Origin: Erysipelotrichales bacterium
GTDB lineage: Bacteria; Bacillota_I; Bacilli_A; Erysipelotrichales; Erysipelotrichaceae
Length of the DNA stretch: 40,446 nt
Assembly: GCA_910576855.1 (NCBI GenBank)
Contig: CAJTJP010000028.1
Span: forward strand, 1-40,446
Reading direction: 5' to 3'
Below the pieces are notes generated by a model. The model searched no databases and was not told the origin of the DNA. It saw only the letters and a program-made list of their open reading frames with translations. The position numbers and the translations under genes were made by a program. Below are positions 31,799 to 39,876 of this stretch, piece by piece. The stretch's first letter is position 1; each line of letters begins with the position of its first letter.

Positions 31799-32570
31799 AA
31801 AAGATGAAATTATCATGGGAGCGGGCGAGCTCTACATGGTGATCTTTAACGGCACAGAAATACAGTCAAACGAGGAAATCGAAACAGAAGGAAATAACGT
31901 AGGGCACTGCCAAGGCGGATTTTCGATTGATTACAAACCGGAAGTATATGACGTGAAGAACCAATACAACAAAATTGTACAGCGCTTCACTATCGGCGAG
32001 GGGGTTACGACTAAGACAGGTATCCTAACGTGGGACTTGGGACGTTTGGCAATGTTATCTACGGCTCGCTTTGTTGTAGATGCGGCTAAAAAAGTGCGTA
32101 AGTTGATATTTGGCGGGAAGAATCCACTAGCCACAGTGCTTGTCCGCTTCGTTCACACAAAGGAAAACGGCAAAAAAATTCGTTGGACGACGATTGCACA
32201 AGGTGGTAACGGCTTCGCACTTGAATTTTCAGGCGATAAGGAGCTGACTATCGATGCCGAGCTTGCTTCTATTGAGAAAAATAAAGGTTGGCTCGGTGAA
32301 TTTGAAGAGGAGTTGAGTGATGAGGAAATTGCCGCACTGGAATGTGTCTTTTTGGAAAGCAGCTCTTTGGGAATCGCAGGCAACGGTAAAGTAACAGGTC
32401 TTACAAGCGGCAAGGTTTATAAGGTAACGACAGGCAGTACGATTAAGTACACCAAAGCTGACGGCACCCTTACGACTGCATCCGGTAAGGCTGCTCTTGA
32501 AGGCACTGAAATCACAGGTCTTGAAAACGGCAAAACGTATATGATTGAGGAGGATACAAATAATGGCTAA
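31791..32570 (+). CDS. Major tail protein with C-terminal decoration domain
   Basis: 259 residues. The first 190 are the tail tube protein (GELYMVIFNGTEI; RFTIGEGVTTKTGILTWDL; VRFVHTKENGKKIRWTTI). The last 65 or so form an added beta domain with an internal echo, GKVTGLTSGKVYKV and GTEITGLENGKTYMI, probably an Ig-like or similar surface domain displayed on the tail. AGGAAAATAC-type weak site before ATG. Overlaps the chaperone gene start. Confidence 0.87.
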   Translation: MSKKDEIIMGAGELYMVIFNGTEIQSNEEIETEGNNVGHCQGGFSIDYKPEVYDVKNQYNKIVQRFTIGEGVTTKTGILTWDLGRLAMLSTARFVVDAAKKVRKLIFGGKNPLATVLVRFVHTKENGKKIRWTTIAQGGNGFALEFSGDKELTIDAELASIEKNKGWLGEFEEELSDEEIAALECVFLESSSLGIAGNGKVTGLTSGKVYKVTTGSTIKYTKADGTLTTASGKAALEGTEITGLENGKTYMIEEDTNNG

Positions 32571-32865
32571 ACCGATTGATTTATCTGCTTATGCAAATCG
32601 AAGTGTTGACTTTTTAATTGATGGTAAAATGGTGAAATGCCCTGAACTGAGTTATAAAGATTTGCGGCGTATTAATGAGTATGAGAAAAAGAAAGATTCG
32701 ACTCATGAGGATGAATTGGAAATTGTAACATGGCTGTTGAATCGCAATACATCCGGTAAAAAGTTTGGAAAAAATGATGTAGAAGCGATGCCTGCAGGAG
32801 CAGTAGCACGTATCTATCAAGAAATCATCATGCTTCACCACAAAGCATTGACTGACCCAAACTAA
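32563..32865 (+). CDS. Tail assembly chaperone, short form (G-like)
   Basis: 100 residues, AKPIDLSAYANRSVDFLIDG start and a helical core ending TDPN. GGAGGA lies 8 bp before the ATG at 32563, which overlaps the end of the major tail gene. The gene ends in the slippery sequence C CCA AAC followed directly by TAA, so a share of ribosomes should shift -1 and make a G-T fusion with the next frame. The chaperones coat the tape measure during tail assembly. Confidence 0.87.
   Translation: MAKPIDLSAYANRSVDFLIDGKMVKCPELSYKDLRRINEYEKKKDSTHEDELEIVTWLLNRNTSGKKFGKNDVEAMPAGAVARIYQEIIMLHHKALTDPN
32856..32862 (+). promoter_or_regulatory. -1 ribosomal frameshift site CCCAAAC
   Basis: The heptamer CCCAAAC is in the right phase (zero frame GAC CCA AAC TAA; -1 frame CCC AAA CTA ATG). 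The -1 frame is open from here into the next gene, but has a TGA three bases upstream (32853-32855), which limits the shift to this point. Stems that could help: AATGATC/GATCATT (32864-32870/32903-32909) and AAAGTAC/GTACTTT further on. Confidence 0.82.
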
Positions 32866-33179
32866 TGATCCCCCTTCCGCAGGATTCAAAAGTACGTGAA
32901 GCGATCATTGATAAGTACTTTGAAACGGAAGGATGGGAAAGTGATTACAACGCTTCAAGCGGCGAAATAAAGGCGATCGGTGATTATTCAGGACTTTCAT
33001 TCAATGAGGTCCTGAATCTTCCTATCAGCCTTTTTCTTTTGCTGAAAAAAGATGCTTGGATGTATAACAACATGCAAAGCGAAAAGGGCAAGGAGTTTTT
33101 GAAAGCACTGTGGCGCTTAAAACAAACTGGGCCCGATTATGAGGCAATCCGAAACTTTCAGAAAAGAGGTGATTCATAA
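32865..33179 (+). CDS. Tail assembly chaperone, T part
   Basis: 104 residues from the ATG that overlaps the previous stop (TAATG), but more likely made mainly as the C-terminal part of a -1 frameshift fusion. Contents: KVREAIIDKYFETEGWESDY, GEIKAIGDYSGLSFNEVLNLP, and a helical end. No ribosome binding site of its own is visible, which supports the fusion. Lies directly before the tape measure, the standard place. Confidence 0.82.
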   Translation: MIPLPQDSKVREAIIDKYFETEGWESDYNASSGEIKAIGDYSGLSFNEVLNLPISLFLLLKKDAWMYNNMQSEKGKEFLKALWRLKQTGPDYEAIRNFQKRGDS

Positions 33180-35959
33180 TGTCGTTATTGGGCGGGATTG
33201 AACTGGCACCTTTATCGGTAGCATTTAAAGTCGATATCAAAGGCTTTAAATCAGACATGGATAAAGTAAAGACAGAAGCTGTGACTAAATCAAAAGAAGT
33301 AGCAAGACAAATGGAGTCTACTATTAAGGTAGGCGATAAGATGTCAAAGCTAGGCTCTACTATGACAAAAACATTGACTCTACCGATTGTCGGTGCAGGT
33401 ACTGCAATAACGAAAATGGCAGTAGACTATGAATCGTCCTTTGCGAAGGTTTCCACGCTGTTGGACAAAAACATCGTTGATTACGATAAGTATAAAAACG
33501 ACATCTTAGATGCTTCCAGTGAATCAAAGGTAGCAGTAGATGAATTCTCTGAAGCAGTCTACAGTAGTATATCGGCAGGTGTAGATCAGACACAGGCAAT
33601 CAAATTTACTACTAATGCGATGAAACTTGCCAAAGGTGGATTTACTGACGGTGCTAAAGCGGTTGATGTCATGACTACGGCAATCAACGGCTACAGCTTA
33701 TCTGCAGACGATGCTACAGAAATCTCAGACATGCTGATTACTACACAAAATTTAGGTAAAACAACGGTGGATGAACTGGCGGCAAGCATGGGTAAGGTAA
33801 TTCCGATCGCTTCCAGTGTCAATTTCGGTATGGATGAGTTATCAGCTTCTTACGCTCAGTTAACCAAAAACGGTATCGCTACTGCTGAAGCAGGAACATA
33901 TTTAAAATCAATGCTTTCTGAATTAGGTAAGAGTGGATCAGAAACAGATAAGACATTAAGAGAGCTGACCGGTAAGGGCTTCGCTGATTTGAAAAAGGAA
34001 GGGAAGTCCACATCTGAAATTTTGAACCTTTTGGACGAACATGCAAGAAAGAACGGCAAGTCAATCAAGGATATGTTTGGCTCTGTTGAAGCGGGCTCTG
34101 CCGCTTTAGTGCTAGGCCGAAAAAAAGGAAAAGAATATGATGAGATGCTCAATGCGATGAAAAAAAGCGCAGGAGCTACACAGGAAGCGTTTGACAAAAT
34201 GGATGCTACACCTGCGGAGCAATTAAAGGGTGCGATGAATGAGCTGAAAAACGCGGGAATCAAGCTAGGTGCAAAGCTGGTACCCATAGTTACAAAGTTT
34301 GCTGATAAAATCTGCGATCTTGTAGATTGGTTTAACGAACTTTCACCGGCTCAGCAAGAAAATATTCTGAAAATGGGTGCTATGGTTGCGGCAGCAGGTC
34401 CGTTACTGAAGGTAACAGGAGATTTGGTAAGTACATACGGCAAGCTAAAACCTGTAATATCAGGACTATCTACTTATTTTAAAGGCACATCAAAGGCAAT
34501 GAGCGGACTTGGGACAGAAGCAGCTAAGAGCGGCGGCATCATGGGTAAACTCGGCGGACAGTTATCAAAGGTAACAGGAGTTACTAAACTGGGGGCTTCG
34601 GGCTTCGGTGGTATGGCTGCATCATTGGGAGCCATCGCCGTACCTGCCGCGGGAGTAGTGACTGCGGGACTAGCTATCGCCACCGTCTATAAAGGATTTA
34701 CGCGTGAGGTTATTCCCAAAGTAGACCTGTTCAAAAGCAAGACAGTTGCAAGCTTAGATGAGGTTACGGGTAAAATGGAATATACCACCATCAAGATAAG
34801 CGAAGAAACACAGAAACAAGTACAGGCTTATATGGATTTATCAAAAAGTGTACAACAAGAATCTACTGATATGTATACCGGTGTTACTGAAATCACAGAT
34901 AAAAATATATCGAGTATAACAGGGAAAGTGAATAATATGGCTGATACAATAATTGCTGCCTCAAAAAAACAAAGAGATGAAACTACAAAAGAGTACGAAG
35001 CTATTTTTTCTAAAGCGACATATCTAACTGATGATCAAAAGAAAAATATTCTGAAAACGGTAAATGCTGAATGTGATGAACGTATCAAAAAGGTAGAAAA
35101 GACAAGAGACAGGTTAACTAAAATCTACACTGAAATAAATAAAAATGGTGGGGAAATCACCAAAGATATGCAAACCGAATTAAATGAATGCTACAAACAG
35201 ATGCAAGAATATGCTGTTGAATCGATGGCACAAAGCAAGGCGGAGCAGGAAACAATTCTGCATAATCTTAAAAACAGTCGCGAAGGCATAACGGCTGAAA
35301 TGGTGGGGGATGCTATCAAAAAAATGAATACGATTAGAGACAATAGCATTGCGGCAGCACAAGAAGAACACGACAAGGTTGTTGCGATTGCTATGCGAAT
35401 GAAGGAGAGCAAAAGTAAAGAAGCTCAAGAGTCTGCAGATGCTATTATTAAAGCTGCTGATAAGGAACTGGAATCCACAGTTAGAGCTGCTGAACTCACA
35501 AGAAGTGAAGGAATTGATAAATTAATGACTGCCCATAAGGAATTGGCTAAAAAAGTGTCTGTTAACACCGGAGAAGTTGTAAACTGTTGGGAAAAGATGT
35601 TGGGAGGACTTGGTTATGAACAATGGGATGGCGGAGTAAAAACATTTAAACTTAGGTTTGAAACATATGGTTTAGATGCACTCGATAAAGGATTTTCTTC
35701 ACTTAGAAACTTTTTATCAGGTTCACATTACAACGGTCTTGATTATGTTCCGTTTGACGGCTATAACGCCCGTTTACATGAGGGCGAGCGAGTATTGACT
35801 AAGAAGGAAAACGAGGCGTATACGAAAGCCAAACAAGGAAACCTCAGCGGAAAAGTCGTAATAGAGGTGCCTGTAAAAGTGAATGATCGTGAGATTGCTC
35901 ATGCGACTGCTGAGGCATACATGGATGAGCTTGGCTTTGCGATGGGAGGTTTAGCATGA
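33179..35959 (+). CDS. Tape measure protein
   Basis: 926 residues, the longest gene of the window. The N-terminal part is a TP901-type phage tail tape measure core (YESSFAKVSTLLDKN; VDVMTTAINGYSLSADDATEISD; LGKTTVDELAASMGKVIPIAS). It then has hydrophobic Gly/Ala-rich segments (GMAASLGAIAVPAAGVVTAG, residues about 480-500), a long charged coiled-coil region (about 520-780), and a C-terminal YNGLDYVPFDGYNARLHEGERVLT motif seen at the end of many tape measures. It sets tail length. AGAGGTGA precedes ATG. Confidence 0.95.
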   Translation: MSLLGGIELAPLSVAFKVDIKGFKSDMDKVKTEAVTKSKEVARQMESTIKVGDKMSKLGSTMTKTLTLPIVGAGTAITKMAVDYESSFAKVSTLLDKNIVDYDKYKNDILDASSESKVAVDEFSEAVYSSISAGVDQTQAIKFTTNAMKLAKGGFTDGAKAVDVMTTAINGYSLSADDATEISDMLITTQNLGKTTVDELAASMGKVIPIASSVNFGMDELSASYAQLTKNGIATAEAGTYLKSMLSELGKSGSETDKTLRELTGKGFADLKKEGKSTSEILNLLDEHARKNGKSIKDMFGSVEAGSAALVLGRKKGKEYDEMLNAMKKSAGATQEAFDKMDATPAEQLKGAMNELKNAGIKLGAKLVPIVTKFADKICDLVDWFNELSPAQQENILKMGAMVAAAGPLLKVTGDLVSTYGKLKPVISGLSTYFKGTSKAMSGLGTEAAKSGGIMGKLGGQLSKVTGVTKLGASGFGGMAASLGAIAVPAAGVVTAGLAIATVYKGFTREVIPKVDLFKSKTVASLDEVTGKMEYTTIKISEETQKQVQAYMDLSKSVQQESTDMYTGVTEITDKNISSITGKVNNMADTIIAASKKQRDETTKEYEAIFSKATYLTDDQKKNILKTVNAECDERIKKVEKTRDRLTKIYTEINKNGGEITKDMQTELNECYKQMQEYAVESMAQSKAEQETILHNLKNSREGITAEMVGDAIKKMNTIRDNSIAAAQEEHDKVVAIAMRMKESKSKEAQESADAIIKAADKELESTVRAAELTRSEGIDKLMTAHKELAKKVSVNTGEVVNCWEKMLGGLGYEQWDGGVKTFKLRFETYGLDALDKGFSSLRNFLSGSHYNGLDYVPFDGYNARLHEGERVLTKKENEAYTKAKQGNLSGKVVIEVPVKVNDREIAHATAEAYMDELGFAMGGLA

Positions 35960-36612
35960 GGATAAATAACAGAGACATCACCGATTTAAATGCAACCTTA
36001 AATGGCTTTACGTATGAATCCTCTGCCGTTGAAAGAGAAATTCTCAATAATGGCATGGGTCATATACTGCTTTCAAGCACTATTAAGCCACAGAATAGAT
36101 CATTAATCGTAACTTTTACATCAGAGCAGGATATCAGTAGATTTTCTGCTCTGATCGCTTCTTATCCGTTGGAAATCGATACTGAGGATGGCTTTATATA
36201 TGATTGCCTTTTAACGACAACGCCTTTAGTTGAACATTTAGGGTGTGATTATTACACCGTCACATATAACCTATCTTGTATTAAAAAGGGACATAGGCAA
36301 CGATTTAAGGTAGTGTTTCCTTGTGTGAATATCAATATCTTAGGAAATCAACCTACACCGCCTATTATTACGATCATACCGAAGCAAAATGCGGATGCTG
36401 TAACGATATGCGGTTTTACTGTTCGTAACCTTAGAAAAGACTGTGCTGTTATTATTGACAGCATTGATAAATTGGTTGAGGAAAACGGACAGAACAAATT
36501 CAACGATTGTGATTTGAAGCAATTTTACAGGCTGATGCCGGGTGTGCGGGAACTCACAATAAGCAGTGCTCAGGCAGAAGCAGTAATTGAGTACGATCCG
36601 ATTTATATGTAG
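35956..36612 (+). CDS. Distal tail protein (Dit-like)
   Basis: 218 residues, beta-rich, directly after the tape measure with an ATGA overlap. RINNRDITDLNATLNGFTYESS and a first domain with VTFTSEQDISRFSALIASYPL resemble the belt domain of distal tail proteins; the second half (FTVRNLRKDCAVIID; FYRLMPGVRELTIS) fits the galectin-like part. It forms the hub linking tail tube and tip. Confidence 0.8.
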   Translation: MRINNRDITDLNATLNGFTYESSAVEREILNNGMGHILLSSTIKPQNRSLIVTFTSEQDISRFSALIASYPLEIDTEDGFIYDCLLTTTPLVEHLGCDYYTVTYNLSCIKKGHRQRFKVVFPCVNINILGNQPTPPIITIIPKQNADAVTICGFTVRNLRKDCAVIIDSIDKLVEENGQNKFNDCDLKQFYRLMPGVRELTISSAQAEAVIEYDPIYM

Positions 36613-36622
36613 GAGGGATTCT

Positions 36623-38185
36623 ATGCTGAAATTATTAATAAATAACGACTGGCTTCCTGTTGTGGATTATCAGAATTACTTCATCGATATCGATGAGGAA
36701 GGAAATCAGTCAATGCAGTTTGATATGGTGTTGAATGATACGTATTATAAGATATCGCACGAATCAATCATACAGGACGATTATAATCGTTGGATTGTAA
36801 AAAGCATCAATCAGCTCACTGCTTCCGCAACGATTATATGTGCCTTGGATTTAGATGATTGGTATGCTGATTATTATTTGCGATCTGCCGATGACGTAAG
36901 ATTGCAGACAAAAACAATTAAGGATGCTTTGAATTATATTAAGCCATCAGCGTGGCATATAGAGGATAAAAGCGAAAGAACCATAAAACGAACAATCGAC
37001 CTTGAAAAATGTACTGCCTATGATCTATTGATGCGTGCCAAAACTGTGTATGATGTGCAATATGATATTGATACAATCAATAAGACGATTACCGTGATAG
37101 ATCCATATGCTTCAATAGATAACGGCGTTTATGTTACTCCTGAATTGAATTTAACATCCGTGAATTATAAAGGGGACAGCCAGTCGATTGTAACGCGTTT
37201 ATATTGTTACGGTGCTGATGATTTAACTTTCGCCGATATCAATAACGGTAAGCCTTATGTTGAGAACACGTCTTATAAAGGAAAGCCTATATGTGCATCT
37301 TGGACTGATGGACGTTACACAAATATGAAGTCATTGTTAGAGGATGGGAGAAAGAAGCTTGCTGAAATGGCTGTCCCTGTTGGTTCATATACGCTTGATG
37401 TGATCGATTTACAGAAACTTGATGAGAAGTATCATAATCTTGATATGGTTCTTCGTAGCAAAATTCATTGTATCATTGATCCGGAAAAAGGGATTGATGT
37501 AGAGCATCGTGTAGTGAAAAAGCGTATCTATCCTGATGCTCCTTATCAAAACAGAATCACCTTATCCAATCAGCCACGGACGTTGGTGAAAGAATGGGAT
37601 GCCTTGAGAGAGAATATAGAAACAGTCAAAAAGAACGGTTATCGCTATGAAACAGAAATCAGGCAGACCAATCACGAGATTTCGGAGACGGCTAAGAAAA
37701 CAGATGAGAATACAAAGTGTATTCAATCTGTGGAGCAGAAAATAACGCCGGAGCAGCTGATGGTGTTAGTTTCCGATAGTATTAATAACGGTAATAAATT
37801 GAATACAATGAAACTGATTATTGATATCTTGGGACTAACCATTAAAAATGGTGGCATTAAAATATATGATGGTAAGAATGAGCTTGTTTTCTATTTAGAT
37901 GAAAAAACTAAGCTAATGACTTTTAACGGTCGTATCAAGGCTATCAGCGGAGATGTTGCCGGATGGAATTTGGATAAAGACTGTTTATATAGTGGAGCTG
38001 CTAAAATACATAGTTCAGGCGCTACAAATATATATACATGGGCCGATGTTTATATAGTACGTCTAATTGTATCGGGGGTACTGGATGCAGATGCTGATAT
38101 GATTGCTCATTATGATTTCAACAATGATGGGAAAATCACGTCGATGGATTATGCTATTTTAAAAAATAGGTTGATAGCATTGTAA
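36623..38185 (+). CDS. Tail-tip (Tal-like) protein with a dockerin-like end
   Basis: 520 residues. The N-terminal 370 form a phage minor structural protein of the tail-hub type (WLPVVDYQNYFIDIDEEGNQ; YDLLMRAKTVYDVQYDIDTI; VTRLYCYGADDLTF; HRVVKKRIYPDAPYQNRITL). A coiled coil and a small KNGGIKIYDGKNELVFYLDE domain follow. The last 25 residues, DFNNDGKITSMDYAILKNRL, match one dockerin type I calcium loop and helix. AGGAGGG supports ATG 36623 over an in-frame codon at 36587. Confidence 0.85.
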   Translation: MLKLLINNDWLPVVDYQNYFIDIDEEGNQSMQFDMVLNDTYYKISHESIIQDDYNRWIVKSINQLTASATIICALDLDDWYADYYLRSADDVRLQTKTIKDALNYIKPSAWHIEDKSERTIKRTIDLEKCTAYDLLMRAKTVYDVQYDIDTINKTITVIDPYASIDNGVYVTPELNLTSVNYKGDSQSIVTRLYCYGADDLTFADINNGKPYVENTSYKGKPICASWTDGRYTNMKSLLEDGRKKLAEMAVPVGSYTLDVIDLQKLDEKYHNLDMVLRSKIHCIIDPEKGIDVEHRVVKKRIYPDAPYQNRITLSNQPRTLVKEWDALRENIETVKKNGYRYETEIRQTNHEISETAKKTDENTKCIQSVEQKITPEQLMVLVSDSINNGNKLNTMKLIIDILGLTIKNGGIKIYDGKNELVFYLDEKTKLMTFNGRIKAISGDVAGWNLDKDCLYSGAAKIHSSGATNIYTWADVYIVRLIVSGVLDADADMIAHYDFNNDGKITSMDYAILKNRLIAL

Positions 38186-38199
38186 AGGAGGTATATCAA

Positions 38200-39858
38200 A
38201 TGATAATCAATACAATCAAGCAAACAGGTACCGTATTACAAAGTGATGACAATCGATTGAGTCCGCAATACAGCGAAAATTTGAAGATTCATGTTGTTTA
38301 TGATGACACTTATAGCGGTTGGTCTGTAAAATGGGATGCTATAGGGTGTAGAGAAAAGAAAAGGATTCCGCTCTCATACGATAGTGGTACACAATGTATT
38401 ATGCTAAATAAACAATGTTTCATTGATGAATATTTATATTTGGCTTGCACTTTTGTGAAAGACGGTATGGTTGTGAATACTGAACCTATTGAATTTTATA
38501 TTCCAAATTCTGTCAATCACGATTTAGATACGTTACCGGAATATCCGGGGCTATATGATGAAATGAATGAGCTCTTTAAACAAATCTTTGCCAACGAATA
38601 CAAGCAGCCTCTTGATGATCTGTTTGAAAAAAATGAAGTGCTTCAGGATAAAATTACTAAAACCGAAGAAGTTGTAAATAAAACACTGTCAGACGTAAAT
38701 GAAGCTATCGAGCAATCATCGGAAGCTGCTCAAAACGCAAATACTGCAGCTTCTGATGCGAACGAGGCAGCGCTTGCCGCGTGTGCTGCCAAAACAAATG
38801 CAGATACTGCGGCAGCTTCTGCCAACACTGCGGCTTCTAATGCCAATACAGCTGCTCAAAGTGCGAATGATATCGCCTCTGAGGTAGAAAGAAAACTACA
38901 AGCAGGGGAGTTTGTGGGTGGAGTTGGGCCAGTAGGACCTGTTGGACCTGTTGGACCTAAAGGAGATGACGGTGATAATGGCGGGGACACCCTTCCGATA
39001 GGTGCACAAGTTCTATGGGATAATTCTAATCCCATTCCAGAGGGGTGGAAAGAAGTGGATACAGAAGTGCATAATCCTAAACAGCTTCTTATTAACAATG
39101 ATTTCCAAATCAATCAGAGAGAACAAAGTGTTTATGGAACAACAGGTTATGCGCCTGATATGTGGTATCTTTATTTGTATGGTAATGGATCATCGGGGAG
39201 TTTTTCACTTCAAGATGATAACTATTGGCTTTTAAATAATACTAACTATACATTTGCTTCAATTAATCAAAAAATTGATGATAGTTTAAGAGGTAAAACC
39301 GTTACTCTTGTTGGGAAATTTAAAAACGCAGATGGTACAAGTGTGGAAATGTTGATTAAAGAAGCTAATACGATAGGTGGTAGATTTTCAGGGTATACAT
39401 ATGGTGTAACAGACATTACAGATGATGGTGTTTATGTGACTACCGTTAAAATACCACAAACGAAAACATATGAACATCTGGCAGTATCAATTTATACAAC
39501 TGGTTCTGTTGAAGTAGAATATATTGACTTATTCGAGGGTGATATCGATTATCCTCATGTGAAAGAAGATGAAGCAATAGCGTTGATGAGATGTAGACAG
39601 TATGTTTTTCCAACTGTTCAAAAAAAGTTAGTGGCTAAAGTTGGTACAGGGCATTTAGAAGGCTTCGATTTCCCAATAAAAATGAAAGGGACACCATCAT
39701 ATACAGTTATTGCGTTTGAAACAACTGGTGGCGCGGACATAAAAAGAGAATTGAAAAGTGTGTCATGTACAAGCAGAGGTGTGGCTTATATGACATTACA
39801 AAGCCCAACACAGCAAGAATATCAATATACTATATTGTTTTCTTGTGAACCGCTTTAG
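38200..39858 (+). CDS. Tail fibre / receptor-binding protein with collagen-like segment
   Basis: 552 residues. N-terminal beta domain (1-115, BppU-like baseplate attachment: IHVVYDDTYSGWSVKWDAIG; PIEFYIPN), long Ala/Asn-rich trimeric coiled coil (about 135-230, AAQNANTAASDANEAALAA), a short collagen-like stretch with GPVGPVGPVGPKGDDGDNG (about residues 240-262), then a beta-rich C-terminal part (about 290-552). The domain from KQLLINNDFQINQREQS to EYIDLFEGDI is repeated in the next gene. AAAGGAGG precedes ATG. Confidence 0.88.
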   Translation: MIINTIKQTGTVLQSDDNRLSPQYSENLKIHVVYDDTYSGWSVKWDAIGCREKKRIPLSYDSGTQCIMLNKQCFIDEYLYLACTFVKDGMVVNTEPIEFYIPNSVNHDLDTLPEYPGLYDEMNELFKQIFANEYKQPLDDLFEKNEVLQDKITKTEEVVNKTLSDVNEAIEQSSEAAQNANTAASDANEAALAACAAKTNADTAAASANTAASNANTAAQSANDIASEVERKLQAGEFVGGVGPVGPVGPVGPKGDDGDNGGDTLPIGAQVLWDNSNPIPEGWKEVDTEVHNPKQLLINNDFQINQREQSVYGTTGYAPDMWYLYLYGNGSSGSFSLQDDNYWLLNNTNYTFASINQKIDDSLRGKTVTLVGKFKNADGTSVEMLIKEANTIGGRFSGYTYGVTDITDDGVYVTTVKIPQTKTYEHLAVSIYTTGSVEVEYIDLFEGDIDYPHVKEDEAIALMRCRQYVFPTVQKKLVAKVGTGHLEGFDFPIKMKGTPSYTVIAFETTGGADIKRELKSVSCTSRGVAYMTLQSPTQQEYQYTILFSCEPL

Positions 39859-39876
39859 AAAGGAGCGATACTGATT

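Noticed and set aside
33856-34287. Minus-strand open frame of 143 codons
   Set aside because: Antisense shadow of the tape measure gene.
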